This document shows, in pieces, positions 27,151 to 36,885 of a DNA stretch of 64,000 bases (positions are counted from its first letter, which is position 1; the number at the start of each line of letters is the position of its first letter). The position numbers and the translations under genes are program-made. The stretch spans positions 806,001 to 870,000 of the forward strand of contig CAVWEX010000014.1 of the NCBI GenBank assembly GCA_963754125.1, written 5' to 3'. The notes under the pieces are model-generated. The model was not told the origin of the DNA, searched no databases, and saw only the letters and a program-made list of their open reading frames with translations. Source of the stretch: RPQJ01 sp963754125 (lineage in GTDB: Bacteria > Pseudomonadota > Gammaproteobacteria > Steroidobacterales > Steroidobacteraceae).

Positions 27151-29011
27151 CTAGATCGAGAGCGCTTCGAGCTTGCGCTGGCGCCCCCACAGCAGGTGGA
27201 TGAGCGCGCGGCTTCCGAGCAGGGCCGTGAACATCGAGGTGATGATGCCGAGCGAGAGGACCACCGCGAACCCGCGTACCGGCCCTGAGCCGAACGTGAA
27301 CAGCACGATGCCCGCGATGAGCGTGGTGATGTTCGAGTCGGCGATCGCCGAGAAGGCCTTCTCGAAGCCCGCGTTGATCGCTGCGTACGGGCTCATGCCG
27401 TTGCGCACTTCCTCGCGGATGCGCTCGAAGATCAGGATGTTGGCATCCACCGCCATGCCGACCGTCAGCACCATGCCCGCGATGCCGGGCAGCGACAGCG
27501 CAGCCTGCAGCAGCGACAGCAGCGCCGTCAGCAGCACGACGTTCGAGAGCAGCACCACGTTGGCGATCAGGCCGAACTTGCGGTAGTACACGGCCATGAA
27601 CACGAACGTGGCCAGCATGCCGATCAGCAGCGCACGCACGCCGCGATCGATGTTGTCCTGGCCGAGGCTCGGGCCGACCGTGCGCTGCTCGACGATGTAG
27701 AGCGGCGCCGCGAGCGAGCCGGCCCGGAGCAGCAGCGCGAGCTCGCGCGCCTCGCCGGCCATCACGCCGGTGATCTGGAAGTTGCTGCCGAACACGCCGC
27801 GGATGGTCGCGACGCTGATCACCTCTTCCTCGGTGCACTCGGTGCCGGCGCGCACGCCCTTGCAGGCCTCGCCCTCGGCAACGCGCTTCTTCTCGATGAA
27901 CACCACGGCCATCGGCCGGCCGAGGTGCTCGCGGGTGGTCTCGAGCATCTCGGCGGCGCCGCGCGCATCGAGCTTGACGAACACCGCGGGCTGACCCTCG
28001 GAGAAGCCCGAACTCGCGTCCACGAGCTGCTCGCCGGAGGCGATCACCTCGCGCTTCAGCAGCACCGGGCCGCCCTCGCGGCGCTGGTACAGCCGCGAAC
28101 CAAGCGGCGCGCGGCCGGTACGCTCGGCCTCGACCGCGTCGTTCTGGTCGTCCACGAGCCGGAACTCGAGGGTGGCGGTGGCGCCGAGCACCCGCAGGGC
28201 CTCGTTCGGATCGTTCACGCCCGGCAGCTGCACCGTGATGCGGTCCACGCCCTGGCGTGCGACGATCGGCTCGGTGACGCCGAGCTCGTCCACGCGGTTG
28301 CGCAGCGTGGTGATGTTCTGCTGGATCGCGAAGTCCTGGCGCTGCTTGATCTGGTCCGGGGTCAGCCGGACGGTGACCGTGCCGCCCTCGCCCTCCCGGC
28401 TGCTGTCGATCGTCAGCGTGGAATCCTGCTTGCGCAGCGCGGCCACGGCGCGGTCGACGTCCTCGAAGCTGCGCAGCGTGATGCGAACGGCGTCGGCGCC
28501 CTCCGCCTCGATGCCGGCGAAGGGGATCCGTTCGTTCCGCAGCAGCGTGCGGTAGTCGCGCTCCATGGTGGCGAGCAACTGCTTCACCGCGCCGGCGACG
28601 TCCACCTCGTAGAGGAAATACACGCCGCCCCGCAGGTCGAGGCCGAGGCTCATGGGCTTCAGTCCGACGGCGCGCATCCACCCCGGCATGCGCGAGGACT
28701 GCGACAGTGCCACGAGGTACTCGCCCGGCGAGCCCTGCTGTATGGCATCGCGCGCCGCAAGCTGCTGCTCGACGCTGTCGAAGCGCAGCACCAGCCGGTC
28801 GCCCTCGAGGTGGGCGGCCTCGACCGGGATGCCCTTGGACGAGAGCACGGCGATCACACCGGCCTGGGTCTGCTCGTTGAAGGCGGCGCGGTCGTCACGC
28901 GAAAGCTGCAGCGCCGGGCGCCTCGCCGAACACGTTCGGCAGCGCCAGCACCAGCGCCAGCAGCATGACGATGGCGACCAGCCAGATCCGCCAGGCCGGA
29001 TAGGAATGCAT
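27151..29011 (-). CDS. secD: Protein translocase subunit SecD, frame broken near 5' end
   Basis: The N-terminus reads MHSYPAWRIWLVAIVMLLAL from the ATG at 29011. The frame breaks near 28915 (one extra G in GCGCCCGGCG) and continues as ALQLSRDDRAAF. After this come GLDLRGGVYFLYEVD, the periplasmic P1 domain, and the membrane part with GMAVDANILIFERIREE and FTFGSGPVRGFAV. The repaired length is 619 residues (usual about 615). Partner of SecF; lies between yajC and secF. Confidence 0.95.
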
Positions 29012-29030
29012 GCGGGAGTTCCCCTGTCGC

Positions 29031-29360
29031 TCAGGCGTTCTTGTAGGTGCCCTTCGGCAGGACGCTGGTCACGGTGTGGCGCTGGACCTTGACGCGCACG
29101 CCATCGGCCACCTCGACCGTCAGGAACTGGTCGCCGGCCTCGGTCACCTTGCCGAGCATGCCACCGCTGGTGACCACCTCGTCGCCCGTGGCGAGGGCGC
29201 CCACCATCGCCTTGTGCTCCTTCGCGCGCTTGGCCTGCGGGCGGATCAGCAGGAAATAGAACACCACGAAGATCAGGACCAGCGGCAGCAACTGCAGGAA
29301 GGCATTGGGCTGCGCGCCTCCGGCGGCCTGCGCATGGGCGCTCGCGATCAACCACTCCAT
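29031..29360 (-). CDS. yajC: Preprotein translocase subunit YajC
   Basis: 109 residues from the ATG at 29360. A single membrane helix (FLQLLPLVLIFVVFYFLLI) is followed by RPQAKRAKEHKAM and a small beta domain (GDEVVTSGGMLGKV). Accessory to SecDF. It lies 19 bases before secD and 52 after tgt, the typical queA-tgt-yajC-secD-secF order. Confidence 0.95.
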   Translation of the reverse strand: MEWLIASAHAQAAGGAQPNAFLQLLPLVLIFVVFYFLLIRPQAKRAKEHKAMVGALATGDEVVTSGGMLGKVTEAGDQFLTVEVADGVRVKVQRHTVTSVLPKGTYKNA

Positions 29361-29412
29361 CTTTTCGACTCCTGTGACCGGGCCCCGAGGGGGCTCCCAA
29401 AAAGGTTGCGGA

Positions 29413-30552
29413 TTATACCCGAGGCGGGTCGCCGCTGCCGGCCCGCTCGGCGCCCCCCTCCGGCCCGGCGCGGAATCCGGCGGCAAATCGTGCGAAATCG
29501 CCGTCCTCGATGGCCGAGCGGATCCGGCGCATCAGGTCGAGGTAGTAGTGCAGGTTGTGGATGGTGTTGAGCCGGGCGCCGAGGATCTCGTTGCAGCGCT
29601 CGAGGTGGCGCAGGTAGGCGCGCGAGTAGTTGCGGCAGGTGTAGCAGGTGCAGGCCGGGTCGAGCGGCCGCGTGTCGTCCTGGTGCGCGGCGTTGCGGAT
29701 CTTCACGACGCCCTGGCTCGTGAACAGGTGGCCGTTGCGCGCGTTCCGCGTGGGCATCACGCAGTCGAACATGTCGACGCCCCGCAGCACGGCCTCGACG
29801 ATGTCGGCCGGCGTGCCCACGCCCATCAGGTAGCGCGGGCGATCCCGCGGCAGCCCGGGCTCGAGCCCGTCGAGCACCGCGTTGCGCTCCTCGGTGGGCT
29901 CGCCCACGGCCAGTCCACCCACGGCGTAGCCGTCGAAGCCGACCTCGCGGAGCGCCGCGATCGATTCGAGACGCAGCCCGAGGTGCGTGCCGCCCTGGAC
30001 GATGCCGAACAGCGGCGTTCGGGTTGCCGAGGTCGCCGAATGAGTCCCGGCTGCGCCGCGCCCAGCGCATCGAGAGCTCCATCGACCGGCGCGCCTCGGC
30101 TTCGGTCGCCGGGTACGGCGGGCATTCGTCGAAGGCCATCACGATGTCGGAGTCGAGCTCGGTCTGGACCTGCATCGAGATCTCGGGGCTCAGGAACACG
30201 GGGTCGCCGTTCACCGGCGAGCGGAAGTGGACGCCCTCCTCCGTGACCTTGCGCAGCTCCGCGAGGCTGAAGACCTGGAAGCCGCCCGAGTCGGTCAGGA
30301 TCGGTCCCGCCCAGTGCATGAAGCCGTGCAGCCCGCCGTGGGCACGGATCACGCGGGTGCCGGGCCGCAGCATCAGGTGGAACGTGTTGCCGAGCACGAT
30401 CTCGGCGCCGAGTCCGGTGAGCTCCTCCGGCGTCATCGCCTTGACGGTGCCGTAGGTGCCGACCGGCATGAACACCGGGGTCTCGACCGGGCCGCGCCGC
30501 AGGTGCAGCCGGCCGCGGCGGGCGCGGCCGTCGGTGGCGAGCAGGTCGAACT

Positions 30553-30556
<4 letters not shown>
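29413..30556 (-). CDS. tgt: tRNA-guanine transglycosylase, frame broken once
   Basis: Exchanges guanine-34 for preQ1 in queuosine tRNAs. N-terminal segments include PVFMPVGTYGTVKAMTPEEL, LGNTFHLMLRPG and TDSGGFQVFSL; the nucleophile Asp region is GVDMFDCVMPTRNAR. The zinc ligands CTCYTC plus a later Cys and His follow. One extra G near 30013 breaks the frame; removal restores NPNALFGIVQGG. The repaired length is about 380 residues. The GTG start overlaps the queA stop (GTGA). Confidence 0.95.
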
Positions 30557-31603
<1,047 letters not shown>

Positions 31604-31659
31604 GGGCCGCGCATGCTAGCAGAGCCCCCCTGATTCCAACCGCAGCGCCCGGACCGCGC

Positions 31660-32631
31660 TCAGGTGGACCCGGATGAGGGCGGCTGCGGCGGCACGCGGG
31701 CGGCGGCGCAGGCGGGTGCCGGCGCTCTCCGCCCTCGCGCGCTGCGCTGGCCTCCGGCACCGTGGCCTCGAGCACGAGCGGCTTGCGCTGGCGCAATACG
31801 CCGAGCTTCACCTTTTCGCCGGGCTGGTAGGAGCGCAGGATCCGGAATGCGTGGCCGGGGTTGTCTGGCGTGCGGCCGTCGATGGTCTGCAGCACGTCCC
31901 CCTCCTCCAGCGGCAGGCCCGGGGCAGTTGCCGCCCGCACCACCAGCAGTCCGCGGTCGGTGCCGAAGTACTGTCCGAGCTTCGGCGTCAGCGGCACGAG
32001 TTCCAGCGAACGAAAGCCGCGCTCGTGTCCCAGCAGGCCCTCGAGCCCCGGCATGGCCAGGCCCTCGGCCAACGGGCCCGCCAGCCGTTCGCGCAGCACG
32101 CGCATCATCGGCGGCTCCGCCGGCGCCGCCGTCACCGACGCGCTGCGACGCTGGCCGTCGCGCAGGTAGTCCACCTTCACCGAGCGGCCGGGCTCGACGC
32201 CCGCGCATGAAGTCAACGAGCTGTGCATTCGGACCGCGATCGCCACTGCGCTTGAGTGCCTGCCCGTCCACCGCCACGAGGACGTCGCCCGCCTTGAGCC
32301 CGGCCTGTTCGGCCGGCCCACCCGGGCTCACGCCCACCACCTCGACGCCCTCGTCGCGCGAGCGGCCTCCGCCGACGTTGACGCCGAGCATGGAGCCCGC
32401 AGGTCGACCCTGGACGAAGCGCATCACGTCGCCCTCGGTGCCGCCGTAGAGCTGCCGGCTGAGCTCGGCGACTTCGCGCGCCGAGCGGTCGAGCTGCTCA
32501 CGGGCCGCCTGCAGCTGCTTCTCGAGCGCGGCCCGGTCGGGCGCGTCGGCGCTGGTCGCGGCGGCGGGCGCGAGCAGGGCCAGGCAGCAGGCTGCCGACG
32601 CCAGGAGCAGTTCGAAGCGCTTGGATTTCAC
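31660..32631 (-). CDS. Exported PDZ-domain protein in a sigma-factor operon, frame broken
   Basis: The GTG start at 32631 is preceded by GGAGG at a 6-base spacing. A signal peptide (LLLASAACCLALLAPAAA) precedes a coiled coil (EKQLQAAREQLDRSAREVAEL) and two PDZ domains. The first has GVNVGGG...VVGVSPGGPAEQAGLKAGDVLVAV, the second GLLVVRAATAPGLPLEEGDVLQTI. No protease domain is visible. The frame changes near 32200 and probably again near 31730, so the C-terminus (Pro-rich) is uncertain. It begins 14 bases after the anti-sigma stop. It may sense envelope damage for the sigma/anti-sigma pair; that role is inference. Confidence 0.7.
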   Translation of the reverse strand: MKSKRFELLLASAACCLALLAPAAATSADAPDRAALEKQLQAAREQLDRSAREVAELSRQLYGGTEGDVMRFVQGRPAGSMLGVNVGGGRSRDEGVEVVGVSPGGPAEQAGLKAGDVLVAVDGQALKRSGDRGPNAQLVDFMRGRRARPLGEGGLPARRPASQRVGDGGAGGAADDARAARTAGGPVGRGPGHAGARGPAGTRARLSFAGTRAADAEARTVLRHRPRTAGGAGGNCPGPAAGGGGRAADHRRPHARQPRPRIPDPALLPARRKGEARRIAPAQAARARGHGAGGQRSARGRRAPAPACAAARVPPQPPSSGST

Positions 32632-32645
32632 GGAAAACCTCCAGT

Positions 32646-33252
32646 TCAAAGGACGGACCACTGGGCCTCGACGTAGCGCAGCTGCACCAGCGAATTCATG
32701 ACCTCGACACGGTCTCGCCACAGCGCCTCGGCCTGCGGTGCGGGCAACTGCGACCCGGCGACCGAGAGCTGGTGATCGAGCCACTGCACCTGGGATTCGA
32801 GCGAGTCGATCGGCAGCGACGTGTCGGCCCGGGCGACGGCCGGCCGCTCGGGCAGCGCGGCGAGGACCACCTCGAGCGCCTGCGAACGAGCGCGCAGGTC
32901 GGCGACGGCAGCAGGCACCTGCACGTACCGGTCGGGCGACGCCGACGGCTCGAGGACGCGGAGGGCCGCAAAGAGCCCGAGCGCGGCGACCGAGGCGGCC
33001 ACGGCCACGCGCGCCGCCGCCGCACGGCGGCGGCCGCGCCGGACGTGCCGGCCGAGGCGATGCCTGGACGGAGGCCCAGCCCGTGTCGGCCTCACCCGGC
33101 ACCACCGGCAGGTCTCGCAGGCGCTCGCGCAGCGCCACCGCGCTCGCGATCGACGCGCTGCACTCCCCGCAGGCCGCCACGTGCGCTGCGACGCGCGCCT
33201 CGACGGGCTCGCCGTCGCGCAGGCTCAGAAGCTCGTCTGGACGGGCATGCAT
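32646..33252 (-). CDS. Anti-sigma factor with zinc-finger-like N-terminus, frame broken once
   Basis: Begins MHARPDELLSLRDGEP from the ATG at 33252, with GGAGAGGA upstream. The N-terminal HVAACGEC pattern resembles the H-x3-C-x2-C of zinc-binding anti-sigma domains. One extra G near 33064 breaks the frame, after which a basic stretch and a single membrane helix (VAVAASVAALGLFAAL) lead to a periplasmic helical domain of about 100 residues. The repaired length is about 201 residues. It overlaps the sigma gene by 28 bases, the usual sign of a cognate pair. It should hold the ECF sigma at the membrane. Confidence 0.75.
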
Positions 33253-33818
33253 GTCGTCCTCTCCGCATCGGGTTCGAGCAGTTCGCGCAGGCGTGCGTGG
33301 GCGCGCGCGAGCTGCGATTTCGAGAAACTCGCCGTGCCGCCCAGCAGGGCGCCGATCTCGGCGTGCGTGTACCCCTCGACGTCGTGCAGCCAGACCACCG
33401 CACGCGCCGTTTCCCCGAGCCGGGCGAGCGCGCGCTCGAGATCGACTGCGTCCGCGCTGCAGGACGGGGCGGAAGTTTCGAGGCCGGCATCGGAATTGCC
33501 GGTGACGAGCGACTCGACCCAGCCGAGGCCGCGACGCCACGGGGAGCGCAGGTACATCAGGCAGCGGCAGACCGCGATGCGGCGCACCCAGCCGGCGAAC
33601 GAGCCGCGGCCGTCGTACTGGTCGAGCTTCGTCAGCACGTCGACGAAGACGTCCTGGGCGACGTCCTCCGCAGCCGCGACGCCCGGCACGAGGCGCCGTG
33701 TCAGCGTCCGCACGGGGCGCTCGTATGCCCGGTAGATCGCCGCCTGTGCCGTCGTGTCGCCCGAGCGGGCCCGGGCCACGGCATCGACGGCCACGTCGCT
33801 GTCGGAAAATGCGCTCAT
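33225..33818 (-). CDS. ECF-type RNA polymerase sigma factor
   Basis: 197 residues. Region 2 includes RAYERPVRTLTRRLVPG, EDVAQDVFVDVLTKLDQYDGRGSFAGWVRRIAVCRC. Region 4 has RAVVWLHDVEGYTHAEIGALLG followed by SFSKSQLARAHARLRELL. No region 1.1 or 3, as expected for ECF. The 3' end overlaps the anti-sigma gene. Upstream, a CTT-N16-TCTAA arrangement resembles RpoE-type promoters, which suggests autoregulation. Confidence 0.85.
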   Translation of the reverse strand: MSAFSDSDVAVDAVARARSGDTTAQAAIYRAYERPVRTLTRRLVPGVAAAEDVAQDVFVDVLTKLDQYDGRGSFAGWVRRIAVCRCLMYLRSPWRRGLGWVESLVTGNSDAGLETSAPSCSADAVDLERALARLGETARAVVWLHDVEGYTHAEIGALLGGTASFSKSQLARAHARLRELLEPDAERTTCMPVQTSF

Positions 33819-33826
33819 TCACCGCA

Positions 33827-33853
33827 TTAGATGCGCCAGCGACGGAAAAGGTC
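33827..33853 (-). promoter_or_regulatory. RpoE-like autoregulatory promoter candidate
   Basis: On the minus strand GACCTT (33853-33848) and TCTAA (33831-33827) are separated by 16 bases, resembling GGAACTT/TCTAA of sigma-E promoters. The implied start site would be only a few bases before the sigma ATG at 33818, so the transcript would be nearly leaderless or the true start codon lies downstream. Confidence 0.3.
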
Positions 33854-33872
33854 GCGACGGACGCGATGCACG

Positions 33873-33891
33873 GCCCGCGCATTGCGCGGGC
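33873..33891 (-). terminator. Hairpin after the L,D-transpeptidase-like gene
   Basis: A perfect 8-base inverted repeat, gcccgcgc at 33873-33880 and gcgcgggc at 33884-33891, with a 3-base loop, 19 bases beyond the stop codon of the upstream minus-strand gene. No U-run follows, so termination by itself would be weak. Confidence 0.35.
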
Positions 33892-33909
33892 GAGGTGTGC
33901 CCTGCAGGT

Positions 33910-34620
33910 TCAGCCGCGCGGGGCGGCGCCGGCGAGGCTCGCGAGCAGCGGATCGGGCTTGGCATCGCCGCAACGGAGCAGCGACGACTCGGCGAGCCAC
34001 TTGCGGTCGGGGTAGTAGGCGAACAGCAGTGCCCCGCCCTTCAAGGTGTCGATGACCGTCCGGGCGACCTCCGGCCGCACCGCCGGGCATCCCCAGCTGC
34101 GGCCGATGCGCCCGAGCCGCTCGGCGATCGCTGCGCTCACGTAGGGCGCCCCGTGCATGACGATCGCGCGCGACAACGCGTTGTCGTTGAAGCCCGCGTC
34201 GAGGCCGCGCAACCGCAGGGAGTAACCGTTGCTGCCGTAGTAGGTCTCGGCCGTCTGGTACAGCCCGAGGCTCGACATCTTGCTGCCTTCGACGTTCGAG
34301 AAGCGCTCCGCGAGCCGCTCGCCGGTGTTGCGTCCGTGGGCGACGAGTTCCTGGTGGAGCAGCCGGCCACGCACGACGTCGAAGATCCACAATCGCGGCT
34401 GGGTCGAGGGCAGCGAGTAGTCGATCACGGCAAGGTGACGGAATCCGTCGAGCAGGCCCTGCCGACGCGCGCAGTCCGCCGCGCGGGTCGCGAGCGTGAG
34501 AACCTTTGGATTGGCGGCGGGCGCCGCCTGGACGAGCTGGGCGACCAGCTGCACGTCGGCGATTGCCGGCGCGGAGGCGAGGAGCGGGAACAGGGCTGCG
34601 AGCCACCGACGTCGTCGCAT
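33910..34620 (-). CDS. Secreted L,D-transpeptidase-like catalytic-domain protein (YkuD_2 type)
   Basis: 236 residues from the ATG at 34620, chosen because it opens a signal peptide (WLAALFPLLASAPAIA). The catalytic region has AIVMHGAPYVSA, then RIGRSWGCPAVRPEV, whose His and Cys match the L,D-transpeptidase pair. SSLGLYQTAETYYGSNGYSLRL precedes it, as in the murein L,D-transpeptidase catalytic-domain (YkuD_2) family. Probably modifies peptidoglycan; the substrate is not proven. The longer frame upstream lacks a signal and family support. A hairpin follows the stop. Confidence 0.82.
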   Translation of the reverse strand: MRRRRWLAALFPLLASAPAIADVQLVAQLVQAAPAANPKVLTLATRAADCARRQGLLDGFRHLAVIDYSLPSTQPRLWIFDVVRGRLLHQELVAHGRNTGERLAERFSNVEGSKMSSLGLYQTAETYYGSNGYSLRLRGLDAGFNDNALSRAIVMHGAPYVSAAIAERLGRIGRSWGCPAVRPEVARTVIDTLKGGALLFAYYPDRKWLAESSLLRCGDAKPDPLLASLAGAAPRG

Positions 34621-34686
34621 GCGAGCACTCTCCGTGCATTGGCAGGCCGCCCGCAGGCGACGTGAGTTACGTGTGAGCGCCCCGGA

Positions 34687-34758
34687 CCGGGAAGGTTCCC
34701 GGCAAATGCCGGCAAGTCGGGACCCCAACGGCCTTGCAGTGTGCCGGGAATCCGGCAC
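34687..34758. repeat. Cluster of short inverted repeats before tRNA-Leu
   Basis: Within 72 bases lie ccgggaa-gg-ttcccgg (34687-34702) and gtgccgg-gaat-ccggcac (34741-34758), with further CCGGCA copies between. They fall in the divergent gap between the transpeptidase-like gene (start 34620) and the tRNA. They may be an operator or RNA structures in a leader; nothing else is recognised in this gap. Confidence 0.35.
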
Positions 34759-34842
34759 GGCCATCAACAAGCTTCTTCAAATCACTGATCGGGTTCGCTT
34801 TTCTGGACGACTCACGAGGATCGGTTAAGCTTCCGGCCCCGC

Positions 34843-34929
34843 GCCGGGATGGCGGAACTGGTAGACGCACCGGACTCAAAATCCGGCGGTGGCAACATCG
34901 TGAGGGTTCGATTCCCTCTCCCGGCACCA
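34843..34929 (+). tRNA. tRNA-Leu (anticodon CAA)
   Basis: 87 bases including an encoded CCA. The acceptor arms GCCGGGA and TCCCGGC pair fully. The anticodon stem CCGGA/TCCGG encloses the loop CTCAAAA, giving anticodon CAA, which reads UUG. A long variable arm marks it as class II. The T arm has GGTTCGATTCC. It precedes the Nudix gene by 14 bases. Confidence 0.96.
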
Positions 34930-34943
34930 AGGACTCGCCCCGT

Positions 34944-35492
34944 ATGAACTTCTGCTCCCACTGTGGCCAGCCCGTCAGCCTGCGCGTGCCGGAGGGCGAC
35001 CACCTGCCCCGGCACGTCTGCACGGCCTGCGGCACGGTGCACTACCAGAATCCGAAGATCGTCGCAGGCTGCGTGCCGGAGCACGACGGCCGCATCCTGC
35101 TGTGCCGGCGCGCGATCGAGCCGCGGCGCGGGTACTGGACCATCCCCGCCGGCTTCATGGAGAACGGCGAGACCACCCAGGAGGCGGCACGGCGCGAGTC
35201 CATCGAGGAAGCGCTGGCGGAGGTCGAGATCGGCTCGCTGCTCGCGGTCGTGCACGTGCTGCACGCCGACCAGGTCCACGTCATGTTCCGGGCGCGACTG
35301 CCGAAGCCCGAGTTCGGCGCCGGGGCGGAGAGCCTCGAGGTGATGCTGTGCGACGAGCACGCGATCCCGTGGCAGGACATCGCGTTCCGCAGCGTGGATT
35401 TCGCACTGCGCCGCTACCTCGAGGACCGGCGCGCCGGCCTCGAGCAGCACCATTTCACGGCCATCGACCTGCGTCCGCGCGGCACGCGCTGA
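34944..35492 (+). CDS. Nudix hydrolase with N-terminal zinc ribbon
   Basis: 182 residues. A CSHCGQ...CTACG zinc ribbon at about 4-31 precedes the Nudix fold. The Nudix box GFMENGETTQEAARRESIEE is near 70-89 and matches G-x5-E-x7-R-E-U-x-E-E, with Ala in place of the usual following Gly. Members with this ribbon resemble NADH/NAD-type pyrophosphatases, but this one lacks the large N-terminal domain of NudC; the substrate is unknown. It starts 14 bases after the tRNA, so it may share its transcript. Confidence 0.88.
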   Translation: MNFCSHCGQPVSLRVPEGDHLPRHVCTACGTVHYQNPKIVAGCVPEHDGRILLCRRAIEPRRGYWTIPAGFMENGETTQEAARRESIEEALAEVEIGSLLAVVHVLHADQVHVMFRARLPKPEFGAGAESLEVMLCDEHAIPWQDIAFRSVDFALRRYLEDRRAGLEQHHFTAIDLRPRGTR

Positions 35493-35500
35493 GTCCTGTT

Positions 35501-35529
35501 TTGCAGCGCGTCGCCGGGGTTGGCAGAAT
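35501..35529 (+). promoter_or_regulatory. Sigma70-like promoter candidate for fdxA
   Basis: TTGCAG (35501-35506) and CAGAAT (35524-35529) with a 17-base spacer, in the 94-base gap before the ferredoxin gene. Each hexamer matches consensus at 4 of 6. Confidence 0.33.
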
Positions 35530-35586
35530 ACGCGGCCGCCGGCCCGTTGCCGGTCGGCGCCGGATCAACGACCCTGGAGCGTGCTG

Positions 35587-35910
35587 ATGACATTCGTCGT
35601 CGTGGAAAACTGCATCAAGTGCAAGTACATGGACTGCGTGGAAGTCTGCCCGGTGGACTGCTTCCACGAAGGTCCCAACATGCTGGTGATCGATCCCGAC
35701 GAGTGCATCGACTGCACGCTCTGCGAGCCCGAGTGTCCGGCCGAGGCGATCTTCTCCGAGGAAGAACTGCCTGCCGACCAGACGAGCTTCACGGCGCTCA
35801 ATGCCGAGCTGGCCAAGCAGTGGCCCGTGATCACCGAGAAGAAGGACGCGCCGGCCGACGCCAAGGAATGGGACGGACGCCCCGGCAAGCTCGGGTTCCT
35901 GGAGCGCTAG
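35587..35910 (+). CDS. fdxA: 7Fe ferredoxin (3Fe-4S/4Fe-4S), FdxA type
   Basis: 107 residues, the standard size. MTFVVVENCIKCKYMDCVEV begins the protein. Cluster cysteines are in CIKCKYMDCVEVCP and CIDCTLCEPECP, with the C-terminal extension typical of FdI/FdxA. The ATG at 35587 is preferred over the GTG two codons upstream because it matches the family start and follows GGAG. A small electron carrier in the cytoplasm. Confidence 0.95.
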   Translation: MTFVVVENCIKCKYMDCVEVCPVDCFHEGPNMLVIDPDECIDCTLCEPECPAEAIFSEEELPADQTSFTALNAELAKQWPVITEKKDAPADAKEWDGRPGKLGFLER

Positions 35911-35922
35911 GGACAAGCCGGC

Positions 35923-36750
35923 TCAGCGGGTAGCGGCCGACTTCTCGCCCTCCTGGATGACCTGCACGAGCTGCTCGGGGGTCATGAAGCCGCCGACATA
36001 GTCGCCGGCCTGCGTAAAGATCGCCGGCGTGCCCTCGACACCGAGATCCTCGCCCATCGCGTACTGGGTCTGGATCGACGAGGCGCCCGGACAGGCCTTG
36101 GCCTTGACCTCCTCGCCCCGCTTCGCCCGCGTCAGCGCATCGCGCCGGTCCGCCGAGCACCACACGCCCTCGGCCTTGCGCCACGATTCGGTCCCCGGAC
36201 CGCTGCGCGGGAACATCATGTAGCGCACCCGGATGCCGGCCTTGTTGAGGTCGGCGATCTGGCTGTGGAACTTGCGGCAGAACCCGCAATCGATGTCGGT
36301 GAACACCGTCACGGTCATCTTCGCGTTCGCGGGCGAGAACACGATCATCTGGTCCTCGCGGGCGGCGGCGAGCGCCTTGGCGCGTGCCGCATTGCGGCGG
36401 CTCGCCGTGAGGTTGACCTGCGTGTCGAGGTCGTAGACGTTGCCGCTCACGAGATACTTGCCGTCGCTGCTCACGTAGGCGATCAGCCCGCCCATGGTCA
36501 CCTCGTAGAGCCCCGGGATCGGCGACGGGCCGACGTCCTCGGGCTTGGCGCCGTCCAGCTTCGCGACTACCCGGGCCCGCACGTCCGCGGGCACGGCGGC
36601 CTTGGCAGCCGGCACCGCGGCCTTGGCCGGCGTCGCGGCCCGGGCCGGCGCGGCGGCCTTGGGCTGCGGGTCCTGGGCGTGGACCGGGACGGCGAGCGGG
36701 CCGAAGCCAGCCGCGGCGAGAATAAGGGCTAGGGCGTGTGCAGGGCGCAT
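35923..36750 (-). CDS. dsbC: Periplasmic thiol:disulfide isomerase DsbC-like
   Basis: 275 residues from the ATG at 36750. A signal peptide (ALILAAAGFGPLAVPVHA) is followed by an Ala/Pro/Lys-rich segment of about 30 residues with AAxPAKAAVP-type repeats. A DsbC dimerisation domain (SPIPGLYEVTMGGLIAYVSSDG) and a thioredoxin domain follow, with the active site DIDCGFCRKFH and the cis-Pro in GTPAIF. It corrects non-native disulfides; a membrane DsbD would be needed and is not in the window. The N-terminal repeat segment is unusual for the family. The stop lies 13 bases from the fdxA stop (convergent). Confidence 0.9.
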   Translation of the reverse strand: MRPAHALALILAAAGFGPLAVPVHAQDPQPKAAAPARAATPAKAAVPAAKAAVPADVRARVVAKLDGAKPEDVGPSPIPGLYEVTMGGLIAYVSSDGKYLVSGNVYDLDTQVNLTASRRNAARAKALAAAREDQMIVFSPANAKMTVTVFTDIDCGFCRKFHSQIADLNKAGIRVRYMMFPRSGPGTESWRKAEGVWCSADRRDALTRAKRGEEVKAKACPGASSIQTQYAMGEDLGVEGTPAIFTQAGDYVGGFMTPEQLVQVIQEGEKSAATR

Positions 36751-36885
36751 GCTGTCCATCCGTCGGGCGAGCGTTTCGCGTCCATGAGACCGCCGGGGCG
36801 GCCGCAGGTTCAACTTGGGGCGCCGGAGTCTAGCAGAGCCGATTCGCCGTCACAGCCGGCCGGCCGTGACTCGGGACGCCGCGGC

